Assembly (NCBI GenBank): GCA_900550545.1
Contig: URSS01000041.1
Coordinates: forward strand, 1 to 23,338
Reading direction: 5' to 3'
Origin: an uncultured Lachnobacterium sp.
GTDB taxonomy: Bacteria; Bacillota; Clostridia; Lachnospirales; Lachnospiraceae
DNA length: 23,338 nt
Position numbers and translations under genes: made by a program. Of the stretch, positions 15,314 through 23,287 are shown piece by piece. Numbering within the stretch: position 1 is the stretch's first letter; each line of letters begins with the position of its first letter. The notes beneath the pieces were generated by a model. The model was not told the DNA's origin, ran no database searches, and was given only the letters and a program-made list of their open reading frames with translations.

Positions 15314-15541
15314 ATGAGCATAAAAAAAGTCAGTCCAGATGTATTTAAAATATACGAGACCAGTCAAGTAAAATTGAAAACAGCTGGAAATATCCGAGAA
15401 ATCCAGTTTACGGCCGGAACTAACAATCACTGTCCGATTCAGAATATTTCCAAGGACAAATACATGGATAAGAAAACAGGCGGAATCAAAGAGAGAAAGA
15501 AATCTACTAACCGGTATCAGACACCAAAGAGCGTTAGATAA
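15314..15541 (+). pseudogene. N-terminal stub of a rolling-circle/phage-type replication protein
   Basis: The 76 residues MSIKKVSPDVFKIYETSQVK, GNIREIQFTAGTNNHCPIQN, ISKDKYMDKKTGGIKERKKS, TNRYQTPKSVR resemble, from memory, the first part of Firmicutes Rep-like proteins (SPDKFxxY...NNxCxIQxLxxxxYxDxxTGExxEFxHxxxRxxxxxSVR). These continue into a catalytic domain with an LTYxENMxD-type motif, which is missing here. The stop TAA at 15539-15541 touches the left end of the IS1111-like element, so the insertion probably cut the gene. This is a trace of a small plasmid, phage or integrated element. Family assignment is moderate. Confidence 0.5.
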
Positions 15542-15582
15542 TATGAAGTGACCCCACATTTGTAGCAACGTGGATTTACCTG

Positions 15583-15588
15583 TATACT
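15583..15588 (+). promoter_or_regulatory. Possible -10 of the IS1111-like transposase
   Basis: TATACT at 15583-15588 with only a weak -35 (TTGTAG, 15560-15565) 17 bp upstream, inside the left end of the element. Confidence 0.3.
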
Positions 15589-15646
15589 AGAGTTTGACAA
15601 GAACAAAGGTAACAGGGATTACCGCATACAAAAGGAGATCACTCAT

Positions 15647-16783
15647 ATGAAAAGAATACTAAAAATCGGCATGGATGTCCATACCACAAATTACACATTA
15701 TGCGCAATGGAACCAATCATCGGTGAGGATGACCGTGTATTTGCAACAATCAAGGTAACACCGGATTATAAAAATATTTTGATGTTTATTGAAAATCTGA
15801 AATTGAAACTTGGATTGAACGATGAATACGATATCCAGTGTGGGTATGAGGCGGGGTGTCTGGGATATTCGCTTTATAATCAGTTAACTGCCGCAGGCAT
15901 AAAATGTGTGATACTTGCACCAACAACAATGCTTACACCACAAGGCGTGAGAATTAAGACGGATATGCGGGACGCATATATGATTGCCCAATGCTTGTCA
16001 TATGGTGGTTACCATGCTGTTTATATTCCAACAGAGGATGACGATTCTGTAAAAGAATATCTCCGCATGAGGAATGATCATAAGCTTGCTTTAAAGAAAA
16101 TCAAACAGCAGATCAACGCCTTCTGCATCAGACATGGATTTTGCTACGATGGGACAAAATGGACTCTGTCACATCTGAAATGGCTGAAGAAACTCGAAAT
16201 CACAAATGGATTGTATCGAGAGACGCTTGACGAATACATGGCATCATACGAAGAACAGGAAGCCAAGATTGAGAGATACGATAAACGGATTGGGGAAATC
16301 GCTGAACAGACAAGATATCATGACAAAGTCAAAAAACTTGGATGCTTCCTTGGAATAAAAACACATACGGCATTGTCATTGATTGTTGAAACTGGAGATT
16401 TCGAAAGATTTGTAAAAGGAAACCAGTATGCATCATACCTTGGACTCGCTCCAGGAGAAAACTCAAGTTCAGACAATATACACCGACTTGGAATAACCAA
16501 AGCAGGAAACAGTCATTTGAGACAGCTGCTGATAGAGGCATCTGGTGGAATCTGTAAGGGTGCTGTGGGGCATAAGTCAAAAGAATTAAGAGCAAGACAG
16601 AATGGTAATACGGCTGAGGTAATAGCATATGCGGACAAAGCGAATACGAGATTACGGAGCCGATACTATAAATTTATAAGACATGGCAAGAAAAGAAATG
16701 TGGCAGTAGCCGCAATAGCAAGAGAACTGGCATGTTTTGTATGGGGTATGATGACAGATAATATTGAAATAAAAGCAGCGTAG
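15647..16783 (+). CDS. IS110-superfamily (IS1111-group) transposase
   Basis: The protein has 378 residues and starts at ATG 15647 with AAAGGAGAT (15630-15638). The DEDD domain is visible as KIGMDVHTTNYTLCAMEP (Asp10), CGYEAGCLGYSLYNQL (Glu ~68) and IKTDMRDAYMIAQCLSYGG (Asp ~105 and ~108). A helical spacer follows, then the Tnp20 domain with KLGCFLGIKTHTALSLIVET, FVKGNQYASYLGLAPGENSS, ITKAGNSHLRQLLIEASGG and VAVAAIARELACFVWGMM. It is only distantly related to the minus-strand IS110 transposase nearby, so the two are separate insertions. It looks complete and functional. Confidence 0.94.
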   Translation: MKRILKIGMDVHTTNYTLCAMEPIIGEDDRVFATIKVTPDYKNILMFIENLKLKLGLNDEYDIQCGYEAGCLGYSLYNQLTAAGIKCVILAPTTMLTPQGVRIKTDMRDAYMIAQCLSYGGYHAVYIPTEDDDSVKEYLRMRNDHKLALKKIKQQINAFCIRHGFCYDGTKWTLSHLKWLKKLEITNGLYRETLDEYMASYEEQEAKIERYDKRIGEIAEQTRYHDKVKKLGCFLGIKTHTALSLIVETGDFERFVKGNQYASYLGLAPGENSSSDNIHRLGITKAGNSHLRQLLIEASGGICKGAVGHKSKELRARQNGNTAEVIAYADKANTRLRSRYYKFIRHGKKRNVAVAAIARELACFVWGMMTDNIEIKAA

Positions 16784-17055
16784 AGGTATATCATAGTCAT
16801 CTGCCAGTCAAGGGCGCAGGCACCGCTGAGGCGGCTGAGCCATTGACAGCCAGCTGCCGATGATAAAATGGTAGTCAAGCAGAAAAAGCAGCAATGTGCA
16901 GCTGTTTCTGCCACAATGTAACAAGTAAACAATCCACGTATAACAGAGTGGCCAACTGCCGGGGACTGTTAAACTAGGGCTCTTTTCCAATGCTGTCAGG
17001 AAAACAAATGTGACTGGGGTTAAGAAAAATTTCTTGAAATTAACTCTTGACAAAA
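16784..17055 (+). ncRNA. Candidate bridge RNA region of the IS1111-group element
   Basis: These ~270 bp without a gene lie between transposase stop and right inverted repeat. In IS1111-group elements the bridge RNA is encoded downstream of the transposase. A GC-rich fold is visible: GTCAA (16807-16811) pairs with TTGAC (16843-16847) around an inner CCGC-tgag-GCGG hairpin (16823-16834). RNA ends were not determined. Confidence 0.4.
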
Positions 17056-17112
17056 GTCACTTCATAACAGAAGGGTTAATGGTCGCAGGAGAAATAGGGG
17101 AGAAAACGGGGA

Positions 17113-17141
17113 TTGACACAAAAATTGCGTGCATTTACAAT
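17113..17141 (+). promoter_or_regulatory. Promoter of the LacI-family regulator gene
   Basis: TTGACA (17113-17118), a 17-bp spacer and TACAAT (17136-17141), close to the sigma-A consensus, 56 bp before the start codon. Confidence 0.8.
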
Positions 17142-17197
17142 AAAGACAAAGAAAAATGGTAGAGACAAAAGACACTTGAGAGGATATAGGAATAAAA

Positions 17198-18199
17198 ATG
17201 ACGACAATAAAAGAGATTGCTGAAATGGCGGGTGTCAGTATGACAACCGTGTACAATGTTTTACATGGCAATGTAAAAAAAGTGTCCAAGGAAAATATGA
17301 AAAAGATCCAGAAGCTTTTGGATGAGTATCATTATGTACCCAAAATGGGACTGAGTGCATTAAAAAACAACAGTTCAAAGATAATCGGAGTAGTAATTCA
17401 TACTTCACGTTATTATGAAAACTCCGTTATTTCGGATACGTTTTACAGTCACATCATTGGTGCAATGGAAGAAGCGCTTCGAAAAGAAGGATATTACATG
17501 ATGTTGTATGCGGCGGAAAGTCTTGAAGATATTTTTCATATGGCATTGGCATGGAATGTGGATGGCCTTATTGCAATCACTTTTAAATATCAAAATTACA
17601 TGAAACTCAAAACCCTTGTCGATAAACCGATCGTTGCAATTGATCTGATCAATAAAGAAAAATCAGATTATGTCAATGTAGGTCTTCAGGATGAAAATGG
17701 AGGCTATATTATGACGAAATATCTGCTGGAGCGAGGATATGAAAATATTTATGTATGTGCAAGAAAAAACATTGGAGTCGATCATGAACGCTGGCTTGGA
17801 TACAGAAAGGCATGGAAGGAGGCGGGAAGGGATTATCTGACGAATGATTTTATCTCCCTTCATGAGACGGAGCAGAAAAGGAATCAGGATTATCAGATGA
17901 TGACAAAATACGTCGGCAAAAAGACGGCACTTTTTTTCCTTGCGGATATATTTGCGGTTGAGGCAATTCATTATTTTCAGGAGCAGGGAATCAGGATACC
18001 GGATGATCTGGGGGTTGCCGGGTTTGATGGAAATATATTTGGAAAATATTGTTATCCAAGATTAACTACGGTTTATCAGGATGTCACTGAGAAAGGACGG
18101 ACAGCCGTAAAATTGATGATAGATTTATTGGAGAACCGGCTGATGAGCGGTTTGGATGTAAGGCAGGCTGTTACATTGATAGAGGGTCGTTCGGTATAA
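17198..18199 (+). CDS. LacI/GalR-family transcription regulator
   Basis: The protein has 333 residues. Residues 2-50 are the LacI helix-turn-helix and hinge (TIKEIAEMAGVSMTTVYNVL, VSKENMKKIQKLLDEYHYVP). The rest is a periplasmic-binding-like sensor domain (SKIIGVVIHTS at ~63, NVDGLIAIT, KPIVAIDLIN, DYVNVGLQDENGGYIMTKYL, IPDDLGVAGFDGN, LTTVYQD near 285). It should bind a sugar or sugar phosphate and control the transporter and glucosidase genes behind it. Palindromic sites in the next promoter region are the natural operators. It is transcribed alone, from its own strong promoter to a terminator. The usual start ATG 17198 has a modest ribosome binding site. Confidence 0.94.
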   Translation: MTTIKEIAEMAGVSMTTVYNVLHGNVKKVSKENMKKIQKLLDEYHYVPKMGLSALKNNSSKIIGVVIHTSRYYENSVISDTFYSHIIGAMEEALRKEGYYMMLYAAESLEDIFHMALAWNVDGLIAITFKYQNYMKLKTLVDKPIVAIDLINKEKSDYVNVGLQDENGGYIMTKYLLERGYENIYVCARKNIGVDHERWLGYRKAWKEAGRDYLTNDFISLHETEQKRNQDYQMMTKYVGKKTALFFLADIFAVEAIHYFQEQGIRIPDDLGVAGFDGNIFGKYCYPRLTTVYQDVTEKGRTAVKLMIDLLENRLMSGLDVRQAVTLIEGRSV

Positions 18200-18208
18200 A
18201 AAATAACG

Positions 18209-18274
18209 AAACCGTGTTTTGCAGAAAAGAAAAATACGAAAGTAAATTTCTTCTCTGCAAAGCACGGTTTTTTT
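18209..18274 (+). terminator. Intrinsic terminator after lacI-type gene
   Basis: AAACCGTG (18209-18216) pairs with CACGGTTT (18263-18270). An inner TTTGCAGA/TCTGCAAA arm continues the stem, and a T run (18268-18274) follows. It is imperfect but long. Confidence 0.85.
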
Positions 18275-18321
18275 ATTTGGAAAAAAATAATTGGACAAAC
18301 GGTTGCATAAAGGTTTTGAAA

Positions 18322-18339
18322 AGGTTTTGTATAAAACAT
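18322..18339 (+). promoter_or_regulatory. Operator candidate 1 for the LacI-type regulator
   Basis: AGGTTTTGTATAAAACAT matches operator 2 in 16 of 18 positions and is nearly palindromic. It fills the spacer of a weak promoter-like pair (TTGAAA 18316-18321, TACATA 18339-18344). Confidence 0.6.
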
Positions 18340-18374
18340 ACATAAAAACGAGTGCTTTTATTTGTTATAAAAGT

Positions 18375-18392
18375 AGGTTTTATATAAAACCT
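18375..18392 (+). promoter_or_regulatory. Operator candidate 2 for the LacI-type regulator
   Basis: AGGTTTTATATAAAACCT is a perfect 18-bp palindrome. It starts 53 bp (about five helical turns) after operator 1 and ends directly at the -35 of the best operon promoter. The pair on one DNA face fits cooperative or looping repression. Confidence 0.7.
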
Positions 18393-18421
18393 TTGAAATG
18401 TAGAGAGAATGTTGGTATAGT
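18393..18421 (+). promoter_or_regulatory. Promoter of the transporter-glucosidase operon
   Basis: TTGAAA (18393-18398), a 17-bp spacer and TATAGT (18416-18421). The leader would be ~60 bases, ending in GAGGGAGG (18473-18480) before the first start codon. Confidence 0.7.
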
Positions 18422-18488
18422 ATGAAATGTAAAGAGAATCACTTAAAAAACAAACCAATCAGAAGTAAAAAGAGGGAGGGAAAATAAA

Positions 18489-19355
18489 ATGAAAAAATCA
18501 AAGAAAGGATTCTGGCTGTTTATAGCACCGGCATTGATTGCGTTTACAATGGTTCAGATCATATCGACATTTATGGGAATCGGGTATTCCTTCACAGACT
18601 GGAACGGAATTAGTAAGACGAAACATTTTGTTGGATTAAGTAATTACATAACGATATTGACGAACGATTTACAGTTTCGCCAGGCATTTGTTTTTACATT
18701 TCTTTTTTCCGTATGTGCGGTAATATCCGTTAATGTAATCGGATTTGCACTTGCGATGTTAGTTACACAAAAGATTAAAGGATCAAATTTCTTACGTGGA
18801 GTTTTCTTTATGCCAAACCTGATTGGCGGCATTTTACTTGGATTTACATGGCAGTTTATTTTTGTACAGGTGTTTGAAGCCATCGGAAAAAAATTAGATG
18901 TTGCATGGCTTCAGGGCTGGCTGACCGACCAGAAAACAGGTTTTCTTGGATTACTGATTGTAGTGACCTGGCAGTTGTCGGGTTATATGATGATGATCTA
19001 CATTGCACAGATCCAGAACATTCCGGATTCGGTACTGGAGGCTGCAGAAATTGATGGAGCGGTTGGATGGACCAGATTAAGATCCATTATTTTACCATTG
19101 ATGATGCCGGCATTTACCATTGGATTGTTTTTATCCATATCAAATGCATTTAAGCTGTTTGATCAGAACCTTTCCCTGACAGGCGGAGGACCGGCAAACA
19201 GTACACAGATGCTTGCACTCAATATTTATAATACCGCATTTGGAGAAAACAGATTTGGTCTGGCACAGTCCAAAGCAGTAATTTTCATGATTGTGGTAAT
19301 GATTATTTCTGTTATCCAGCTCACAATTACAAAGAAGAAGGAGGTTGAAGCATAA
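18489..19355 (+). CDS. Sugar ABC transporter permease, MalF/UgpA type
   Basis: The protein has 288 residues and six hydrophobic segments, typical of the first permease of CUT1 (oligosaccharide) importers. The N-terminus FWLFIAPALIAFTMVQIIST is the usual first helix. Near residue ~180-195 lies the EAA loop (EAAEIDGAVGWTRLRSIILP) that contacts the ATPase, followed by the family motif FKLFDQNLSLTGGGPANST. It would form the pore together with the next gene's product. No ATPase gene is in the operon, so a shared MsmX-type ATPase is likely. It overlaps the next gene by one base (TAATG). Confidence 0.95.
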   Translation: MKKSKKGFWLFIAPALIAFTMVQIISTFMGIGYSFTDWNGISKTKHFVGLSNYITILTNDLQFRQAFVFTFLFSVCAVISVNVIGFALAMLVTQKIKGSNFLRGVFFMPNLIGGILLGFTWQFIFVQVFEAIGKKLDVAWLQGWLTDQKTGFLGLLIVVTWQLSGYMMMIYIAQIQNIPDSVLEAAEIDGAVGWTRLRSIILPLMMPAFTIGLFLSISNAFKLFDQNLSLTGGGPANSTQMLALNIYNTAFGENRFGLAQSKAVIFMIVVMIISVIQLTITKKKEVEA

Positions 19356-20179
19356 TGAAGAAGAAAAAAACAGCAAATAAAGTCATACTTATGGTCATCG
19401 GCTTTCTTCTGGCGCTGATATTTATTTCACCGATTTTAATTCTGGTGAACAGTTCGTTTAAATCATTGCAGGAAATCTATCTTGATATTCTTGCTTTGCC
19501 GAAGCGGTTTTCTTTTCAAAATTACGTAAAAGCATTTGAACAGATGGATTTTTTGAAATCCCTTATCAATTCACTTGTGATTACATGTATTTCAACCGTA
19601 CTGATTATATTGATTTCATCCATGGCGGCATGGGTACTGGTGCGATACAAAACAAAGACAAGCAAAATTTTATTCTTTGCATTTGCAGTGGCGCAATTAA
19701 TTCCATTCCAGTGTGTTATGCTTCCATTGGTCAATGTTATGAGTAAGCTTCATCTTATGAATCGGCCCGGACTGGTCTTTATGTATATGGGATTTGGATG
19801 TGCAATGTCCATTATTCTTTTCCATGGTTTCATTAAGAATATTCCAGTGGAACTTGAGGAGGCGGCAACCATTGACGGCTGTAATATGCTTCAGACTTTT
19901 TTCCTTATTGTAGTACCATTACTGAAGGGTATTATTGCAACCGTAGCGGTAATCAATGCCATGTGGATCTGGAATGACTTCCTGCTTCCATCACTGGTGA
20001 TCAATAAAAATGGAATGCAGACATTACCGCTTCGTACCTATCTGTTCTTTGGTCAGTTTACAAAGAAGTGGGATCTGGCAACTGCAGCATTAGTCCTTTG
20101 CATGGTTCCGATCGTTGTTTTCTATCTGAGCTGTCAGAAGCATATTGTAAAAGGAATTACAGCCGGAGTTGGTAAATAA
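19355..20179 (+). CDS. Sugar ABC transporter permease, MalG type
   Basis: The protein has 274 residues and six hydrophobic segments. It shows the MalG-family features FISPILILVNSSFKSLQEIY near the N-terminus, the EAA loop ELEEAATIDGCNMLQTFFLI (~165-185) and NAMWIWNDFLLPSLVI in the fifth helix region. It is the second pore subunit. Its ATG shares a base with the stop of the first permease gene, and GAAGGAGG (19337-19344) is the ribosome binding site. The glucosidase gene starts 17 bp behind it. Confidence 0.95.
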   Translation: MKKKKTANKVILMVIGFLLALIFISPILILVNSSFKSLQEIYLDILALPKRFSFQNYVKAFEQMDFLKSLINSLVITCISTVLIILISSMAAWVLVRYKTKTSKILFFAFAVAQLIPFQCVMLPLVNVMSKLHLMNRPGLVFMYMGFGCAMSIILFHGFIKNIPVELEEAATIDGCNMLQTFFLIVVPLLKGIIATVAVINAMWIWNDFLLPSLVINKNGMQTLPLRTYLFFGQFTKKWDLATAALVLCMVPIVVFYLSCQKHIVKGITAGVGK

Positions 20180-20196
20180 AATCGGAGGTTAGAAAA

Positions 20197-21897
20197 ATGC
20201 AAAGAGAGTGGTGGAAGGAAGCGGTAGTCTATCAGATTTACCCGCGAAGTTTTAAAGACAGTAACGGAGATAAAGTTGGAGATATTCCGGGAATCATAGA
20301 AAAACTCGATTATCTGAAAGACCTTGGGGTGGATGTGATATGGCTGTCTCCGGTTTATCAATCGCCAAATGTTGACAATGGATATGATATCAGTGATTAT
20401 CAGAGTATCATGACGGAATTTGGAACCATGGAGGATATGGAACAGCTGATTGAAAAGATGCATGAAAGAGGCTTGAAGCTGATGATGGATATTGTGGTCA
20501 ATCACACATCCGATCAGCATGAGTGGTTTCAGAAAAGCTGCCGATCGAGGGAAGATAATTCATATGCTGATTATTATATCTGGAGAGAGGGAAAAAACGG
20601 AGGACCGCCAAATAACTGGGGATCATTTTTCGGAGGATCCGCATGGGAATACTGCAAAGAGAGAAATCAGTATTATCTTCACATGTTTGCGAAAGAGCAG
20701 CCGGATCTCAATTGGGAAAATCCAAAGGTCAGGGAAGAAGTCAAGCAGATGATGCACTGGTGGATGAAAAAGGGCGTGGACGGTTTTCGGCTGGATGTTA
20801 TTAACCTGATCGGAAAAGACCAGCAATTTCCGGATGGCAGAATGGAAGATGGGGAAATCTACGGGGATATGGTTCCGTTTACCCATAATATGCCGCAGGC
20901 GCATCAGTACATAAAAGAACTGAACCGCGACGTGTTTTCTAAGTATCCAATGCTCACAGTCGGAGAGACGCTTGCAACAACGGTGGAAGATGGAAAGAAA
21001 TATTCTGGTTTTCAGGAACATGAACTGAATATGATTTTTACCTTTGAACATATGTATGTAGATAATGGCCCGAATTCCAAATGGTCCAATGAAAAATTTC
21101 AATTAACAAAACTAAAATCCATCATGAACCGCTGGCAGCTGGGACTTCAGGGAAATGCATGGAACAGTCTGTATTGGAATAATCATGATCAGCCAAGAGT
21201 GGTATCAAGGTTTGGAAATGATAAAAAGTATTGGAAAGAATCTGCAAAAATGCTTGGAACATGTCTGCATATGATGCAGGGAACCCCGTACATTTATCAG
21301 GGCGAAGAAATTGGCATGACAAATATTTATCTTGATTCCATTGATGAATATGAGGACATTGAAACGCTTACAGCTTATTATCAGCGGACCAAAAAGATGG
21401 GAGAAGATCCGGACTATATGTTCTCATGTATTCAGAAAAAAAGCCGGGATAATGCAAGGACGGCGATGCAGTGGGATAGCAGTGAATATGCCGGTTTTGG
21501 GGAAAATGGCTGCTGGTTTAAGGTAAACCCGAATTATAAAGAAATCAATGCAGCAAGCCAGGTGAATGATCCGGATTCCATCTACAGTTATTATAAAAGG
21601 CTGATCCGGTTAAGAAAGCAATATCCGATCATTGTATATGGCGATTTTACCCCGCTGTTTGAGGACAGCGAAGAAAATTATTGCTATATAAGAACTTTAT
21701 CCGATGAAAAACTTCTTGTGTTATGCAGTTTTTCAGAAAAGGAGCAGGTGATTTCGTTGCCGGAAGAATTCTGTAACCGGACAGCAAAGCAGTTGATCGG
21801 TAATTATTATTCACAGAGCTGTCTGGTAAGCGATATAAAGACAGAACAAGCAATCAGACTGGCACCTTATGAAGCGAAAGTTATTTATTTTAACTAA
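20197..21897 (+). CDS. GH13 alpha-glucosidase, oligo-1,6-glucosidase-like
   Basis: The 566 residues form a complete GH13 enzyme of the cytoplasmic oligo-1,6-glucosidase / dextran glucosidase group. Seen in order: WWKEAVVYQIYPRSFKDSNG, DVIWLSPVYQSPNVDNGYDI, MMDIVVNHTSDQHEWF, GFRLDVINLIGK with nucleophile Asp200, VGETLAT with acid/base Glu257, YWNNHDQPRVVSRFG with Asp331, and the C-terminal beta domain (~480-566). Val201 after the nucleophile is the residue linked in this family to alpha-1,6 preference. There is no signal peptide, so it acts on imported isomalto-oligosaccharides or similar sugars. Trehalose-6-phosphate or sucrose specificity cannot be excluded. AATCGGAGG (20180-20188) is the ribosome binding site. 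Confidence 0.92.
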   Translation: MQREWWKEAVVYQIYPRSFKDSNGDKVGDIPGIIEKLDYLKDLGVDVIWLSPVYQSPNVDNGYDISDYQSIMTEFGTMEDMEQLIEKMHERGLKLMMDIVVNHTSDQHEWFQKSCRSREDNSYADYYIWREGKNGGPPNNWGSFFGGSAWEYCKERNQYYLHMFAKEQPDLNWENPKVREEVKQMMHWWMKKGVDGFRLDVINLIGKDQQFPDGRMEDGEIYGDMVPFTHNMPQAHQYIKELNRDVFSKYPMLTVGETLATTVEDGKKYSGFQEHELNMIFTFEHMYVDNGPNSKWSNEKFQLTKLKSIMNRWQLGLQGNAWNSLYWNNHDQPRVVSRFGNDKKYWKESAKMLGTCLHMMQGTPYIYQGEEIGMTNIYLDSIDEYEDIETLTAYYQRTKKMGEDPDYMFSCIQKKSRDNARTAMQWDSSEYAGFGENGCWFKVNPNYKEINAASQVNDPDSIYSYYKRLIRLRKQYPIIVYGDFTPLFEDSEENYCYIRTLSDEKLLVLCSFSEKEQVISLPEEFCNRTAKQLIGNYYSQSCLVSDIKTEQAIRLAPYEAKVIYFN

Positions 21898-21921
21898 TAA
21901 AATTTTAAGGAGGAAGTAACA

Positions 21922-23226
21922 ATGAAAAGAAAATTAGTGAGTGTAATTTTATGTGGGACGATGGTTTTTGGCATGATGACAGGATGCGGCAGCAGTGGGG
22001 ATGCAAATAGTGACAGTGGTAAGATAACCATTAATCTTTATCAGAACAAATCAGAGATGGCAGATCAGTTACAGGCAGCAGCAGACAAGTATTCGGAAGA
22101 AAATCAGAACGTAAAGATCAATGTTGAGAGTATTCAGGGAAATGATTACAACACAAATCTTAAGGCTAAGCTGATGAGTGATGATTCCGTAGATATCTAT
22201 GCATTGGGTGATAACATTACCAATATGACAGATTATGTTGAAGATTTAAGTGATCAGCCTTGGGTAGAAAATGCAGTAGATAATAGTTTGGATGATGTGA
22301 CATTGGATGGAAAAGTTTATGGCATTCCGGTCAGTGTTGAAGGGTATGGTCTGGTATACAATAAGGAAATCTTTAAGGATGCAGGAATTGATGCTTCAAC
22401 ATTAACAAGCTATGATGCGATCGATCAGGCATTTGCAAATCTTCAGGAGCAGATTGATTCTGGAAAATTAAAGGATAAGTATCCACAGCTTGAGGCGGTT
22501 GAAGAATATGCTGCAAAAGAGTCATGGATTCCGGGACTCCATACGTTAAATGGTCCATTATCATGCGAATATAAGAGCGCAACAGAGTTAAGAAATTCAG
22601 ATGAATTAGGATTGAAATATGCAGATTCCTTAAAAGCATTGGTTGATCTTGAGACAAAATATACGACATCCAAAGATGATTTATCAAAGTTAAACGCAGT
22701 AGACTATTCTACAGAAATCGGTGGAGGTTTGGCTATTGAGCGTGTTGCTGCTGTACAGCAGGGCAACTGGATTGGACCTGAACTTATGGGAATTGACAAA
22801 GATATTGCAAATAAGATGGGAATGCTTCCACTTCCGATCAAAGGCGTAAAAGAAGATTGTATCCCTGTTGGAATTTCTATTTATTGGTGTGTCAACAGTC
22901 AGTCTGATGATAAAGTAAAAGCTGCATCAAAGGATTTCCTGAATTGGTTATTCCAGTCAGAGGACGGAAAAAAGATTGTAGTAGAAAATCTTGGATGTGT
23001 GCCGGCATTTAAAAATTATGATGGCGTAGAGATTTCAGATCCGCTTTCCAAAGAAGTAAAGCGATATATAGATGAGGGAAAAACAACTTCATGGGTAATG
23101 GGTGGTTTCCCTTCCGGATATGAAACAAAGGCAGCAGCAGACTTCCAGGGATATTTCAGCGGGGAGTATACATTTGACGAGATGGTTGAGCATCTGAAAG
23201 CAGATTTCAAGGATTTAAAGAAATAA
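21922..23226 (+). CDS. Sugar ABC transporter solute-binding lipoprotein (family 1)
   Basis: The protein has 434 residues. It begins with a lipoprotein signal (MKRKLVSVILCGTMVFGMMTGC, Cys22 lipidated). The mature part is a CUT1 binding protein: KITINLYQNKSEMADQLQAA, YSEENQNVKINVESIQGNDY, VYGIPVSVEGYGLVYNKEIF, AAVQQGNWIGPELMGI, GISIYWCVNSQSDDKVKAAS, FLNWLFQSEDGKKIVVENLG. It would catch the sugar outside the cell and hand it to the two permeases. Placement last in the operon is less common than first. Ribosome binding site AAGGAGG (21908-21914). A terminator follows 30 bp downstream. Confidence 0.95.
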   Translation: MKRKLVSVILCGTMVFGMMTGCGSSGDANSDSGKITINLYQNKSEMADQLQAAADKYSEENQNVKINVESIQGNDYNTNLKAKLMSDDSVDIYALGDNITNMTDYVEDLSDQPWVENAVDNSLDDVTLDGKVYGIPVSVEGYGLVYNKEIFKDAGIDASTLTSYDAIDQAFANLQEQIDSGKLKDKYPQLEAVEEYAAKESWIPGLHTLNGPLSCEYKSATELRNSDELGLKYADSLKALVDLETKYTTSKDDLSKLNAVDYSTEIGGGLAIERVAAVQQGNWIGPELMGIDKDIANKMGMLPLPIKGVKEDCIPVGISIYWCVNSQSDDKVKAASKDFLNWLFQSEDGKKIVVENLGCVPAFKNYDGVEISDPLSKEVKRYIDEGKTTSWVMGGFPSGYETKAAADFQGYFSGEYTFDEMVEHLKADFKDLKK

Positions 23227-23256
23227 AAATAAAAGTAAAAGTAAAAACAGGAAAGG

Positions 23257-23285
23257 CGGGCATTCACAGTTTTTGTGGATGCCCG
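23257..23285 (+). terminator. Terminator hairpin after the sugar operon
   Basis: A 12-bp stem (23257-23268 with 23274-23285, one G-T pair) with a GTTTT loop. The T tract that should follow is cut off by the adapter starting at 23288. Confidence 0.75.
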
Positions 23286-23287
23286 AT

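Larger units (their letters stand above)
15542..17066 (+). mobile_element. IS1111-group insertion sequence with 11-bp inverted ends
   Basis: TATGAAGTGAC (15542-15552) and GTCACTTCATA (17056-17066) are perfect inverted repeats of 11 bp that enclose one transposase gene, for a total of 1525 bp. Short (sub)terminal inverted repeats mark the IS1111 group of the IS110 superfamily. The left end lies at the stop codon of the truncated Rep-like gene, the right end 46 bp before the lacI promoter. Confidence 0.8.

Noticed and set aside
17047..17075. TTGACA at 17047 as a full promoter for lacI
   Set aside because: No -10 at usable spacing. The TTGACA/TACAAT pair at 17113-17141 is far better. The -35-like hexamer is only noted as part of the IS end.
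18291..18310. Catabolite (cre) site around ACAAACGGTTGCA
   Set aside because: The central CG is there but the flanks do not fit the TGnAAnCGnTnnCA pattern.
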